Shown here: in pieces, positions 34,828 through 47,416 of the stretch
Numbering within the stretch: position 1 is the first letter of the stretch
How the letters are laid out: each line of letters starts with the position of its first letter
Assembly: GCA_021234155.1 (NCBI GenBank)
Contig: JAJEKV010000055.1
Span: 1,221,090 to 1,285,089, forward strand
DNA: 64,000 nt
Direction of reading: 5' to 3'
DNA from: Isoetes taiwanensis
Taxonomy: Eukaryota; Streptophyta; Lycopodiopsida; Isoetales; Isoetaceae
Program-made: the position numbers and the translations under genes
Notes under the pieces: generated by a model
Database searches by the model: none
What the model was told of the DNA's origin: nothing
The model's input: only the letters and a program-made list of their open reading frames with translations

Positions 34828-36203
34828 TCAATTCGAGATCTTGAATCCGGTCGATCCACCGCCTCTGAAATCAAGGGAAGAACACTTTCGTAAAAACACA
34901 ATATCTTTTTTCCGGGCCATGTAATAACACCGTAATGCGAGATGAATAAATGCCCCGAAAGATGTGGTGTCCGCGACGCCTCCCATATCGACCATAGGAG
35001 CCAACGGAACCAAGGTGAAATGCCCTTTGTTTAGTGAAGGCCATCCATTGGGATAGGGCGCCAAAAAGGATGCATCGGCGATCCGATTAATCGTTAAACA
35101 AACCTTGTAGCGAGGACCCGCGGCTGGATTGAACCTGGGACAATCAAAGAGACAATGCTCAAGAGTCTCAACGTCCGAGAGGCCGGGCATACCGCAGATA
35201 TCACGAGGATCATAGCGATGTCGAAAGGCATTAACCCGTGAGCACGTGGGATAACACGCCACCACAAAGATGCAGAGACTTTAGGGTGGAGCAACCTATC
35301 CCAAAGCCATCGCCACGTCACGACACAACGTGGGTTGTGGAACATGTAGGTGCCACGATCGGCAAACCGGAGGGGTTGTGGTGCTAAAAAGAAGGCGATA
35401 TCTTGATCGACAAATTGCTTGCCTTTGTGAATATTTTCATGATGTCCCCATGGCACCCTTTCAAAGAAAGACCAACTTGCACTATGAGAGGCAAATTTTC
35501 TGCGACCTTCTCCCATAGAGATACATCCCAACGAGAGAGGCGAGAATTTTGCACGAAATTCAGCCAAAACAAGATGGCGACCCTCCTCATACCATGCTTG
35601 AATAGAGACAACACCTGCAAGAACCCATCGTCTCTGTGTAAGGGGATGAACTGAGGCTGCCAATGGAGGTGCTGAGGGGTCTGGAGGCAGTGGTGCCCAC
35701 CACCATGGAGTCTCCAATAGGGTGTGGATAGAGGGGCATGGCCAGAAAAGATGTCTGACTGCCTCCCATGCTGCCAACAAGCCACGCAAAAATGGAGAAG
35801 CGCTTGGAAAAGGCTGCAGAGTCTGAAATAAAGCCCAAGGTAGGACTGGTTTGACAGCCTTCTTGCCTAGAGGGATACAGTGACCAAGAGCTTGTCTAAG
35901 AAGGCGTGAACCAGGAGAGTCATCCCCACCATTCAGAAGTCTCCAAATGAACTTTGAAATAAGCACTTTGCTCTGCAGTAAGAAGTCCATCATACCCAGA
36001 CCACCTGCCCATTTTGGAAGGATGCACTTCGACCAAGCCACCTTAACCACAACACCTTCCTCCGTACCTGCCCAAATAAAGTTCCGAACTATTGCAATGA
36101 GCTCACGCACTTTGATCTGTGGTGCTAGCAGTAAGGATGCCATATAAACATGGGTACTACTAAGGACTGACTTGGCCACTGTAATGCGACCTGCAAGAGA
36201 CAA
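34828..36203 (-). pseudogene. inner LINE: RT C-terminal region and zf-RVT domain
   Basis: An open stretch (36203-35094) begins MSLAGRITVAKSVLSSTHVY, the well-known post-RT motif of plant L1-like LINEs (LSLAGRxxLxKSVLxxxPxY), followed by VAWSKCILPKWAGGLGMMDF, equivalent to the VxWxxVCxPKxxGGLG motif. A second frame (35265-34828) contains the zf-RVT knuckle (CGMPGLSDVETLEHCLFDCP), overlapping by about 170 bases, hence a frameshift. This region shapes template binding. No RNase H domain is visible after it. Confidence 0.85.
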
Positions 36204-36204
36204 C

Positions 36205-37776
36205 TTAGCGATGGACCACGGAACAAGTGCTTCTCCAAACCCCTAATGATCTCCTCCCAAGCAGCTCCCATAGTAACATGGATGCCAAACCGGAATCCCC
36301 AACAACTTGGCGGCTTTGTCCATGCGCCGTAATTTCCATGGATAATCGTGAACACATGCCGGGCCGGGGATTGTCCAATGTCCACAAAGGCGTACATACG
36401 CCACCCCACAAGAATCTAGGAAGCCGGTGAAAAAGTGTCTAAAAGCATTTTGGCAGACAGAAGATTCTCATCATTAGCGACTAGGAAGAGGAACGTGTAA
36501 ATGCATATTGATTGCAAACCTCTTGCGTGCCATCCTCCATTGCAAGACCATGGAGAAGTCCCTCTGTCGTTGCAATGGTGAATAAGCGTGATAAAGCCTC
36601 TCGCAACAATTGTGAAAAGCAATGGTGCTAAAGGGCATCCCCTGGCGAATACCACGGCCAAAGTGAAAAGGCATGTGACGGCTCACCATGGAGCAGACCG
36701 AAAGCCCGGCGAGATATGCAGACTTCATAATATCCGATGTGAATTGTTCCCCAAATCTCGCCTTAGCATACAACGACGCATGAATTCCGGTGACATCATA
36801 AAGCTTTTGCAAAATCAAGCTTAAGGTATACAACTGGAAGGTTTTGCCTACGTGCCCAATAAATTCCCTCGTAAGCAGCGGCAGAACATTATTCAAAATG
36901 CACCGCTTTGGAAGAAAACCCCGACTGGGTTGTTGAGATGGACTCGCCAAGATGTCCCTTTACCCGCTCTGCAAAAGCCTTGGCGAAGATCTTATATCTG
37001 GGATGACAATAAGGTGATGGGCCGCCACCAAAATAGTCGAGGATCCTTGACCTTGGGGATAAGTGAGATGGCACCGTGTTTAGAATTCTATCCAAAGCGC
37101 TGGACCGTAAAGTCACGAAAGCATCATACATCGGCTCCAGCCATTCCCAATACTCTGAAGAACTCAATTGGCAACCCATCCAAACACCGGCATTTGCCTC
37201 TTTTTCGCCTCAAAGATCGCTTTATTTTAAATCGTCACCGTCATAAACTGCCTCTATTGACTTCGCTACCGCTCACCGAGATGATAGGGAAATCCTAGAT
37301 AAAACAGCATCTTGCATTTCTGATTGAAAGGGAAGATGTTTCTCAGCAAAAAACGTCTGGAAGTGGTTATGCAGATGCTGCCTGAGTTCAGTCGGTTCTG
37401 TTAGCATCGAACCATTCGGCAAAAGCAATGAAGACATGGTTGATGTCATTCGACGCCTCTTAGCTGCGAAAAAAGCCCGTACAACGGTCTCCATCCGCGA
37501 AACCACTGCCGGACCTGCCTTTATCTTTGCTTGCTGAATTTGCTCCTCCTCCAATGCTTGGATCTGTGCCAAAATATCACGATCATGAACACCTGGAAGA
37601 CGTCCCTGTCGAGAATGGAGCAGGTCCTGATACAAAGTGTCCAGTAAAGCACGACCTGCTGCTGCAGACTGTCGACCCCACTCTTTGGCAAAACCCTTGA
37701 CTGCCGCAATTGCATCCACTATGCCAGTCATACCTCGACGTCGATTGAAGGTGCGCTTGTCCAAGCATTCTTGCAA
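36205..37776 (-). pseudogene. inner LINE: reverse transcriptase, decayed
   Basis: In broken frames the region yields an endonuclease-RT linker (37776-37273), the finger region and GRGIRQGMPFSTIAFHNCCE / RGCPLAPLLFTIV near 36620-36670, equivalent to GxRQGCPLAPLLF. Where FADD is expected the sequence gives LFLVANDENLLSAKMLLDTF near 36430-36500, so the catalytic Asp pair is lost. At least five frame changes are needed to link the motifs. Confidence 0.8.
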
Positions 37777-37963
37777 CCTTCTTGAAAGTTAGCATCCTTA
37801 AGAACTTCACGTTCAAAGCGAAAACACGCCCTTCCGTGCCGCGCCGCTGCGGGGGCTCGTCGAGATGAATTGCGGATGGTGGTCTCGAAATCGAAGTTAT
37901 CTCTCGGCGATGAATCGAAAGAGACACGGAAGTGCCGCAACTGTCATCGCATTCCAATAGGCT

Positions 37964-38764
37964 CTATCCAAATGAGAGCTTGCGCCGACCCCCACCAACT
38001 TGACCATTGCACCAAGTGAAGGCACCCTCACCATCAATCTCCAGAGAGGTTGCGGTCATGGAGTAGACGAAGCCACCTTTGGCGTTCAAATCCGAACACC
38101 ACCATAGAGGTCGCCCCCAACCGTCGGACTCCACTTCCACCATATTGAGATCCCCAACAAGAAGCCATGAAATGTGGCAGCCCAAACCGAGTATCTTCCC
38201 TGCAAAGAGGCCCACAAAGGAAGCTCTCCGATGAGGTCTATTGTGGGCATAAACATTAATTAGACCATATTTAACCCCTTGCTCCTGCCATACAATTAGG
38301 GCCCAACGACCAAAGCGATCAGCCTGAGTAAAGATGACTGGCAAGGAAGGAAGCCATGCTATCACGACCCCTGCACTGGCAGAATCAGCTGCTGCGATAA
38401 GGACATTAAACCTGCGACCAATCATGTCTGCAAGCTTTGATACGTCTCCCTTACGACACTTATGCTCTTGAAGACTGTTGAAATATGGGGTTCTTGGCAT
38501 GCACCTTGCTGCAGCAGACCATGGCTGCCGGATGCAACAAGGCTGCCACAAATGCTCAAGAATGACAAAACAAAGGGGGAGGAAACTCCAAGAACACAAA
38601 CAGGGCACAAATGCCAAGAAATGAACAAAGTGGATCATATTGCCAAAATGAGGCGCTCCAAAACGTGAGCTGAAACCTAAACAATGAGGGGAAATGCTCT
38701 CTCTATATAGTGAGCAAACCCTAACCCTATATGATGACAACATGTGGCCATGTGCCACTAACAT
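37964..38764 (-). pseudogene. inner LINE: apurinic-type endonuclease
   Basis: The frame contains SAGVVIAWLPSLPVIFTQAD, GLINVYAHNRPHRRASFVGL and WLLVGDLNMVE, matching the endonuclease strands around the catalytic Asn/Asp of the GDFN motif (here GDLN). The N-terminal 90 residues look unrelated to the domain and probably precede the true start. The final frame is lost near 37960. Confidence 0.8.
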
Positions 38765-38917
38765 CTATGATGACATGTGGCCTATGCCACTAACGTCTAT
38801 GACTTAGCCCAAGGGGCTAACACTGACATACAAACTGAGCATCCAATCTAGATAAGTAAAAAGAAATACGACTCCGCTTGAGGGGAGAGGAGGCAACCCC
38901 CTGAACATTCCATGAGA

Positions 38918-39361
38918 CTAACCGCATTGATCTTGTGATGGGGCTAATTCAGATGAGACCCCTGGTGTCTCAAGGGAACTTGAGGATGTTTCCTGGGCAC
39001 CTGGCATGGCAGCAACCTCATCAACCAAATCAGCCCACTGAAGTGGCTCAAACCGACCACCATGGGATGCAATGGGAGGGGCAGTGCCATCTGAAGCAGG
39101 AACTGAGGGCCGGGACGCAGAGCAATTAGATCCCTTAGCAGACTTTCGTGGTTGACGAAGAGCCGATGGATGTTTAGGTGGTGGGTGGATGCCACGCCGA
39201 TCAATGTCCATATACTGCCCACGAGCCTCTTCAATTTGCTCTTGCGACTTCTGGATTTCAGCCAGTCTCAACATTTGGTGATCCAGAGACTGAGGTGGAG
39301 GAGCTGCAACTGGAAGAGCAGGGGGGGCAATCACAGGCACAGGGACTTGTGAGATATCCAC
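38918..39361 (-). pseudogene. inner LINE: Pro/Gln-rich ORF1-like piece
   Basis: The 147-codon frame, rich in Pro, Ala and Gln (MDISQVPVPVIAPPALPVAA), ends in a Ser/Pro-rich segment. It lies at the 5' end of the element where ORF1 is expected, but no RRM or zinc knuckle is visible. Confidence 0.4.
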
Positions 39362-39383
39362 TGAGGTAGGAGCTGATCTAGGA

Positions 39384-39394
39384 GCGATTGGTGT
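39384..39394. repeat. target-site duplication, right copy
   Basis: GCGATTGGTGT, identical to 34660-34670. Confidence 0.93.
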
Positions 39395-40930
39395 GCCCAG
39401 TCATAAAGCTTTGCTTTATAGGTATTGTTCTGCATTGTGTACAGAGCTTTCTAGTCTATCATCACTCATTGCCGGAAGTATTGAACTTCACTCCATGTAC
39501 TTGTAGGTGGGCACAACCTCCATATTCTAGCCTTGATAAGTGAAGGAGGATGGCCTTAATTGACGTGAAGGCAAGACGGCGAGCACCTTAGTCTTAGCCA
39601 AATTCACGCGCATTCCAGTGTCTAGAGCATCCAAATGCTCCTGTATGTCAAACGGGGTGTGAGCTAGGATATCTCGGTGTAGATGAGATGCCCCGACGAT
39701 AGGTGCATGAGCTGAGCTCCTTTACCCACTTGCGGAACAAGCCAACCCTCGCTGGTCAATATACAGGCCAAACAATATTAGAAAGAGTGGGCATCCTTGG
39801 GGACCCCAATACTACTGTTTACAAGACCTGATGGTGGCATTCGGGCTGAGCGTGTTTCCTACAATCAACATACAGTATTTTGCAACTCCAGGGGGACTCG
39901 TATCTAAGTCAATCTCTCGCATAGCTTCTCCCTAGGAACTATGTGAAAAGCTTTTGCAAAGTCGACAAAACAACAATACATGTCATGCGGTGATTTCTGT
40001 TGTCTTCTATCAAGGCCTACAAGATGAAAATATGATCAATGGGGTGGAGTATCGGGACCTAAAACCTACCTGTGTGAGGGCTCGGACCTCTGTTTTCTAT
40101 GCCCGCACCATCAATTGTTGCTCCAGTATGCCAGCCAACGTTTTTGCAAACAAGGAGCTGACCATGATCGTGGAATAGTTGGTTGGACAGTGAGAATCTC
40201 CTACCTTATAGATGGGAACTACTCTACTAATGGTCTACTATGGGGAAAAGGCTTCCTAAAGTGCCCTATTGAACAGCCTGGCTAGGAGGTGTACGATCTG
40301 TGGCCCTATCCACTTAAGGAGCTCTGTCTGCATTCCTTTTAGATCTGCAGCCTTGCCATTGGCGAGATGTCGCAAGCACGAGCAAGCCCCCCCAAAAAAA
40401 CACCCCCAACATAATTACTAGTGGCAGACCCATTTGTGGGGGTACCCTCGAATTCCGAGTGGATTATAGAGCTGCATTAGGTACTGTACCCACTGTTCGG
40501 AAGAGATGTTTCCGTGGACGTTAAAAAAACTATTCTATTCTATTCTATTCTATAGGATGTAGAGGCTTCTATAGTATTCTTCTCCAGAATGCCTTGGGGT
40601 GACGATCAAGAAGGTAAAACGTTTCTCGTCGATGCCTCGCAATGTACTGGGTCTTTTTGCATTTGATGGAAGTGCAGTATTGTTTGATCGCTTGTACTCG
40701 CAAAGCAGGGTCAATGATTAGTTGAAGCAAGCATTTAAGTTTCGTACATTCGGCATCAAACCACTGGTTCTGAGGAAAGCTTGCCGCGCACGAGGGCCTC
40801 TGTGGGGGGGATCTCCCAAAATATCTCTCACCAGCAGTGAGAAGTACATTGATTAATTGACCAGTCTGTTATTGTAACGTGGAGAGCTGCAAAATTCCCT
40901 CTAGCTCATCTATAAGCATCTTGTTTAGTG
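39384..40930 (-). mobile_element. outer LINE (QSHLF family), RT part, right of the nested insertion
   Basis: On the minus strand the piece gives the linker QNQWFDAECTKLKCLLQLII near 40760, NGKAAD near 40360, GVVPIYKVGD near 40220, STIMVSSLFAKTLAGILEQQ near 40150, PQGCPLFLILFGLYIDQ near 39800 and GMRVNLAKTKVLA near 39620. It ends at 39384 in KLYDWAH, which joins QSHLF at 34670 in frame once one copy of the 11-bp duplication is dropped. A small insertion-like segment with TATTC repeats (40530-40552) interrupts it. The 5' end is not defined. Confidence 0.85.
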
Positions 40931-43555
40931 CGTGCGTTGAAGTTTTCAACTAGCATCACATGCCCCAGCTGTCTGTGCTGCTGTATGTCAATATATAGAT
41001 TGACATATGGGTATCCATGTCTGAGTGACAGTAATAGAAGTTTGAATCACTATGCGGGAAGTAACAAGCTGCACAAAAAGAGGGTCCCCACTGCGATTGT
41101 GCACTCATTTGCACATGTAACGATTATATTTGTCATTGCATCTTAGGCAAGTTGCCTTGCAACTCAATTGTCTAGACACAAGGCTGGGCATGCTCATTGT
41201 TTGAGTTCTCAAGCTTGGTATGGTTTTAGTGTGTTGTCAATTAGTGTACTTGAAAGTCGCTTTATGCTCTGCAATAAATACTACAAAACTCAACAATTCT
41301 TGAGAGCAGTTGCACAAATCAACTAAGAGCCAATCTAATGAGAAGAGAACCATTTAAGGCAATTAAGATTTAGCCTATTAGAGATATATATGAGTAAGTT
41401 GAGTGACCTCTTGAATCTGATTAAAGAATCTCCAGAGCTTGGACTGAATACTATTGAATAGCTCTAGCATATTAATATTATTGGGCTTGATGTTGATGTT
41501 ATTCATCTGAAAAAATCCGTCATTCGCGAGTTACTGGATAAGCTATCAATATTCTACAACACAACCTCCTTGCTCGACATAATATGTAGCACAATAATAG
41601 GGGGTTTTAGGGGGATTTGATATGGATGTATAAATCACCATTCGTGAGACTATAGACCATATCCCTAAAACAGTTGAATGGGTTAAAAAAAAAAAAAAAA
41701 AAAAAAACCTTTAAACTGCAAAAAAAAAAAAAAAGGTCTTTTATCTAGTTAAAACCCATGCGGGTAATTATCTAGATACAATAAGCAATCCTAGAAACAG
41801 TAGGTGCAAAACTGGATCTAGACAAAGACTTGGTGTTTACTTGAGAAGAAAAACCAAAATTATAGTTCAAAAGCCAAAAACCTTTTACATTAATCAAGAT
41901 AAAATGACAGATTTCTTTGATCATTTGCCAAGAATCAAGTTTGATAAGAAACATAATCTAGAGAAAGTAGACAGTAAATGTATTGCAGAATTCAATAATA
42001 AATATGTTGCGGAATTCAAATGTTACATAACATTTTATGATCTTCAAGGTTCATCTTCGTACGATTTATCCGCATCAATGCAAAATCCACTCGCTACATA
42101 TTGGGAAAACATAACAGAGAGTAAAGGATCCTGTTACCTACACCAACGTTACAAAAAACAAGCATTAGAAATGGTTGCCTTGTACATGGTAGCAGGTGTC
42201 ATGGGATCCTTTAGGGTCATCCCCCTTCACACTGCTTGTGATCCTATTAAATATCAGAAATAATCCACAACACATCCATTAGCAATTAGTAACCAGATGT
42301 TTATCTAGTGGATCATTAAAAGAAAATGCTAAATACCAAATGCTCACTTTCCATGTTACACTAGTGAAGCAACTAAAAAATATATGCAACCAAATGGGCG
42401 GGCAAAACATAATATAAGCATAATAATATAAGCATAACATGGCAATAAATGCATATTATCATAAGCCATAGGATATATGTCTAAGCAAGTTGCTGCCACT
42501 GTGCTCAAAGACATCTATGTAATCGGATCTAAGACATATGCCACTCTAATAGTCAGTCATATATTCAGCATTATAACCATAGTGTATTTAATCTGCTGAT
42601 TTACAAGTATATTGTAGTCTCCCATGATCTGTCACCTCACATATTATCCAACATACTATCTTATGATGTTATATCCAGCATACTATCTTATTTCCATAAA
42701 AATGCATGCAGTCACCAAGTTCAGGCAGAAACGCGCATTGTCTATATTAATACCATCAACTACTCTCATGAGCCAAATGTACTTCCTATTTACCAACAAA
42801 TGTACTTATTTCTAGGTTGCATAGGTACTATGCATCACCAAAGTGACAGTGCATGCAGGAAGTCTACTTTAGGCCCTTCTGCCCCTATAAGGTCTTCGGC
42901 ATAGCGACAACAACCATCAACATCTAAACCAATATCCATGTTTAAGACCACGGCCTGCACGCTGTCATGCAACACAACTTCCCCAGCAATAAAATTCTGG
43001 TTGGATCGATTAGATCTATATTTTTTAGTTATATTTATGTGACTAACCTATGTTCAAACAGTTATATGTTTCAGCAGTTTCAAAAGTCAAATATCTCATT
43101 CAACTTATGAAGAATACAACTACATGGACATATCCAATATTAGCTATCTGTATTCCTACCAAAAATACAGCATGTACTCCCCAATAACAAGTCATTTAAG
43201 TCATCCGAAAAAAAATTCTGGACTCACAAGCTTAATGATAAGGTAAGAAAATGAGCATGCTTAAGCATTGTTGTATCTACCACTGCATGCCAAAACGATT
43301 TCAGTCTTAAAGACCAAGATTATGCTCTATTGGTGCAATAATGGCCTGATCTGAAAAGCCCCACATCTCAAGCTTATATGAATATCATTGCAAGCTGCAG
43401 ACCTCTCACTACTTAGAGGCCTACTCCAATGTGTTTAATGGCAAGCAAATTAATGGATATCAATAAGAATATAAAGAACATAGTACATCGGCTTAACCAA
43501 AGTCAGATCCATACACATAATGCTTTTCTTGATCATTGAGGACCAGATCTAGGAT
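40931..43555. other. intergenic, no recognised gene
   Basis: AT-rich sequence with A runs at 41685-41706 and 41720-41734. The 140-codon frame at 41841-42263 has no recognisable motif, is Lys/Asn/Tyr-rich as expected from base composition, and is not supported as a gene. Confidence 0.45.
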
Positions 43556-43927
43556 TTAAAACTCAGAGCAATAACTATAAATCACAATCCGATTAAGACG
43601 ATTTGCCTCGGATGGAATTTCGATGTAGTCTTTCATTGTGGAATCACCATCCTGCTCCATTCTGGAAATCGAAATAACAGTATAATGAGATTTGAAGATG
43701 CCATATGGCGTTTGAAGATTCTCCTTGCGAAATCCAGACATCTGCTCGGAGCAACCAGGATGCCCCATGCAAGTTGATTCTCCAAATCCATATGTTCGCA
43801 TTGGCTCAGACCATTTTGGTGCCGAACGAGCTCCCAGGCGGTTTGCCCTAAAATGTGAAAAAATCTCACGAGCAGTAGCATCCAAGAAGTGTTGTATTAA
43901 CAAATCATATGCGCTATTTATTCTCAA
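43556..43927 (-). CDS. unrecognised ORF, possible exon or pseudogene
   Basis: A 123-codon frame of balanced composition (FLDATAREIFSHFRANRLGA, RTYGFGESTCMGHPGCSEQM). Unlike its AT-rich surroundings it looks protein-like, with several Trp, Cys and His residues. I cannot assign a family. It may be an exon of a host gene or a transposon relic; no neighbouring exon with clear splice sites was found. Confidence 0.3.
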   Translation of the reverse strand: MRINSAYDLLIQHFLDATAREIFSHFRANRLGARSAPKWSEPMRTYGFGESTCMGHPGCSEQMSGFRKENLQTPYGIFKSHYTVISISRMEQDGDSTMKDYIEIPSEANRLNRIVIYSYCSEF

Positions 43928-45869
43928 AACATGACCATTACATCCCCATGTTATTATTTGGGATGCCGATAATTCAAGTACCTCTCCTTAATGCCAAAAG
44001 TACCACAATCAGTATTATTTAAGCAGTATTTACCCAAAATGTCTTGCCATCAGATTACAATTTATTTCGGATATCAATAATCCAACTCCAAGTGTGCCAC
44101 ATCTTAAGAAAGTACCAAAAGCACTCTTCTGCTCAAAGCCAGAAACATATCAAATGCAATCCGATGCTTTCCTTTTTAAAGCAAATGCTCAGAACCCCTT
44201 TGGTATAAGAATCCAAGCCATCACTAAGCAATGAAAAAAGTTCGAACCACTGCCATATCATTTTTACCCTTTGCGTAGCACATTTGGCAACTACTACAAT
44301 GAACCATACCATCCTCGTATCCAGCTTCACAAAAATCCAAGAATTAAGAGGTAATAACAGTGCAATACGCCACATCTAGAGTATCAAAATGCACTCATTA
44401 TATACAACTAATTAAAAAAAAAAATAAGAACATTTAATAGAAAAAATAAGCATGTTAGCTCGTTAGTTGCATTGGTTAATCAGATGCCCCAACATACGGT
44501 CTTAGGCCATGGGATCGACAGATCCAATGATCGAGGTAGGGTGCACCTCGCAAAGATTGAGAAAATCTCAAAACCTAGTGAACAAACTAAATCAATGTTT
44601 GGCTAAAATTATCATGAACCTACAATAATACATAAAGGAACTCAGCATATGCAATTGGAATTACTTCTGCAATGAAGAAAGGGGCAGGTGTTACATACGA
44701 TTGTTTATAGTTTTGGCATGTATAAGTATGCCAAATCCATATCTTGATGATGATAATACATAGGACTTGGAATTTATATGGATTTGAATTTTTTTGGGGT
44801 TATTTCTAGTAAGTTTTGAATAGAGATGTTTTTATGGAAGGACTAACCACGTAGAGACGATGGCACGACTGAGGCTTCGCCATGGCGGTGGAATAAGCAA
44901 AAGAGTCCAGATGCCAGACTTGACTGGAATAGATCCACAAAGGCAGAAGTGGGCAAAAGAAACAGTGACAAAGAGAGTTGGGTGACACCCAGTTAGAGAA
45001 GTTCCATTTACAGGAACAAAGCAGGCAAGAGCTGCCTTGCTTAGCTTCGTTACAACATTATAAGGACATAGTTTACCTCCCATTCTTTTTTTGCATTTTT
45101 AGAAGCCTTGCTTGTACATCAAAATTAGAATAGATGGGTAAAGGATGGGATGCTTCAACTTTTGAGTGCACCACAAGGCATTCCTATAGTCATAAACTTG
45201 AGCTCTGCATATGGTTGCAGGCCTGAGAAGTGCAATGTGTATTTGAATTTTGAATATTTGGATCTAGATCGTGGATATGGGGGAAATCTATGTCGGTCTC
45301 ATTCATTTTGTAGTGTACAGCTGCCTCTGTATTCTATGCCTTTTGGATGCAGAATATCCACCCTCAAAGGCCATTTCTTTCACAGAAAATAATCGATGCT
45401 TGCATGGAACTAGTCTTCTCTAGAAAATGTGGGATCAGTTGAATTTTGTTCTGCATTATGGAAATGTTAACATTCATGTGTGCTCTTTATGCTCTAATTA
45501 TGATTCTTTCGAACTTCGAGTTGCAGTCAGATGATTGGTTCATATGTTGTTTACTTAATTCTAATTTGTTCTGCTTCGTAATTTTAGTTCCAGGGATGCT
45601 ATGCCAGAGTCTTGGAAGCTGTGACATGTTTATTTCTCTTTTGCTTCAGCAAAGTTCCTTACTTTTTGTAGGGACATGCACTGTTGTGATTTGTGACATG
45701 TGTATTGCTCATGGTTCAGTTCTGTTGAAGCCTGTTGCATCACTTTTTGTTAAACCTAATAAGGCTGGGAATGCAAACTTGTTACATTTGATATTTGTTG
45801 TAGCAGAAATATAGTCATTTGATGTTTGCATAAAAAAAGATCGTGTAATGTTAGTTTCTTTTTGGGTCT
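43928..45869. other. intergenic, no recognised gene
   Basis: AT-rich. The open frames here (for example 45446-45814) are hydrophobic and T-driven; none has a motif. Confidence 0.45.
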
Positions 45870-45970
45870 TCGACTTCAGTTATGTTGAAGCCTGTTCTGT
45901 GACTTCAGTTATGTTTGAACCCTGTTCTGGGACTTTCAATTGAATTTGAAGCCTGTTTTGGGGCTTCTTA
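45870..45970. repeat. imperfect tandem repeat, about 33-bp unit, three copies
   Basis: Units of the form GACTTCAGTTATGTTGAAGC followed by CTGTTCTG occur at about 45870, 45900 and 45935 with increasing divergence. Confidence 0.65.
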
Positions 45971-47416
45971 TTGAACTGGAACTACGCACTGAAGGCACAA
46001 TTGTTGCACTTCACATATGTTGTAGCAGATCTTTGTTTAAGAGTATTTCATATTTGGATTTTGTCCTCCTTGCTTGAACGTATCATTGACTCCTAAACCA
46101 TGGTTTTGAAATCTTAGGCGAACATGGAAAAGCCTATTTGACCCCATCTTGTTTTTAGGTCGGCTAGGCTTGCAGGATATGGAATATCATGTGGTAGATC
46201 AAGAGCAATGCACCCATATGTACGGAAGGAAGGATTGGCAAAAAAAACCCTGCATACGGATTTTTTAGAAGCTAATTTTGATCCCTTCTAAATAAAATTT
46301 ACCTAGTGTGCTGCCTAAAACCCTTTACCAAAAAAATACAATAAGTAAAAAAAAACCCGTGCATGCAGATAGGTTATGTCTTGATAAAACGGTGAACCGC
46401 CCTTGTGGTAGATTTTATGAACCAACGTTCTAGGTGAGACGTGTAACTAACGCAAGATGGTACAAGGTCATAACTGGTACTTAACAAAAAACGATTTTCC
46501 TTGACCTCGACCTTGCCTTATCTATAGGTGTGGACATGGCATGCATGATCGCCACTTGACATCATGCCACTTGGAGTCATGATACCTAGCATATCCATGA
46601 AGTGTGAAACATATCTAGATTAGGAAGGCATGTTTGGTACAACTCCTCAAATTTTGAATTTCTCCTTCTCTTAATTTTTTGTCCTGTGTGACAGCCATAT
46701 CTGCATTGCATGCCACATGTCGTCATATCCATTAAATATGTGCGTGTATGGCTAGGCATGGAACACCCATATGTATTGTATGCATCATAGTCTTATGCTG
46801 GGTTCATATGCACAGATTGTCCCAGGGCGACTGAGTCTTTGCTGAACTTCGGCTGCGCCAAAAGAAATTCAACCCCGTTATGAGAGTTCAGCTGTCACGG
46901 GATGCTAACCGCATGGCTGATTCAGCGGGACGTATTTGGAGCAGCGCGGAATCAGCAGCTTACATCTGCTGACTCAAAAGATTATCATGTGAACGGCCCT
47001 TTAATCTTATGGAAAGCTGAATCTTCACTATGTGTACTGAGATTATTTGTTGAGCACATTGGTGCAAAGTAAATTCACACTCCAATTCTTATGTAATTGT
47101 TAAGTTTTGGTTTCACATTACAACCAATGGAAGACTAGTTAAAGATCCACCTACCAAAGGTGAAGCATCAAGCCTTTTAGTAATTGTGCCCTGAACCCAC
47201 CGCTAAAGTCGAGGCATGCTGGCTAGACAAAATAAAACGTCTGGTAGAAGGTTGCCCACGTCTTTATAGCAAGCAAAGGCGCTCCTTGCATGTGATGACA
47301 CAATTTAGGTGGCCCTTGCATTTCACACAATTCGGGTGGCCCATGGCCAAAAGGCTTGCATTTGAAATTTGGCACCCAATTCGGGTGGCCCATCTCAGTT
47401 ACACATACAATGCTTC
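45971..47416. other. intergenic; possible small MITE at 46800-46997
   Basis: GGGTTCATATGCACAG near 46801 and the inverse TCATGTGAACGGCCC near 46986 could be the short inverted ends of a GC-richer 200-bp element. At 47277-47395 the phrase TTCGGGTGGCCCAT recurs. Otherwise nothing is seen. Confidence 0.35.

Larger units (their letters stand above)
34671..39383 (-). mobile_element. L1-like LINE inserted into an older LINE
   Basis: A 4.71-kb element on the minus strand is flanked by a perfect 11-bp duplication. Its 3' end carries a T run on the plus strand (34671-34679), that is, a poly(A) tail adjoining the duplication, as expected for target-primed insertion. From its 5' end it has a Pro/Gln-rich ORF1-like piece, an endonuclease, an RT and a zf-RVT C terminus of plant L1 type. 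Frames are broken throughout, so it has been silent for some time, yet the duplication remains exact. Confidence 0.93.

Noticed and set aside
41841-42263. 140-codon ORF as a host gene
   Set aside because: Composition follows the AT-rich background; no motif, no splice signals and no neighbours.
44460-44580. SINE with A and B boxes (TTGCATTGGTTAATCAGATG)
   Set aside because: The A-box likeness is weak and no B box follows at the right spacing.
45446-45814. Hydrophobic 122-codon ORF as a membrane protein
   Set aside because: The hydrophobicity comes from T-rich DNA; no start context or family signal.
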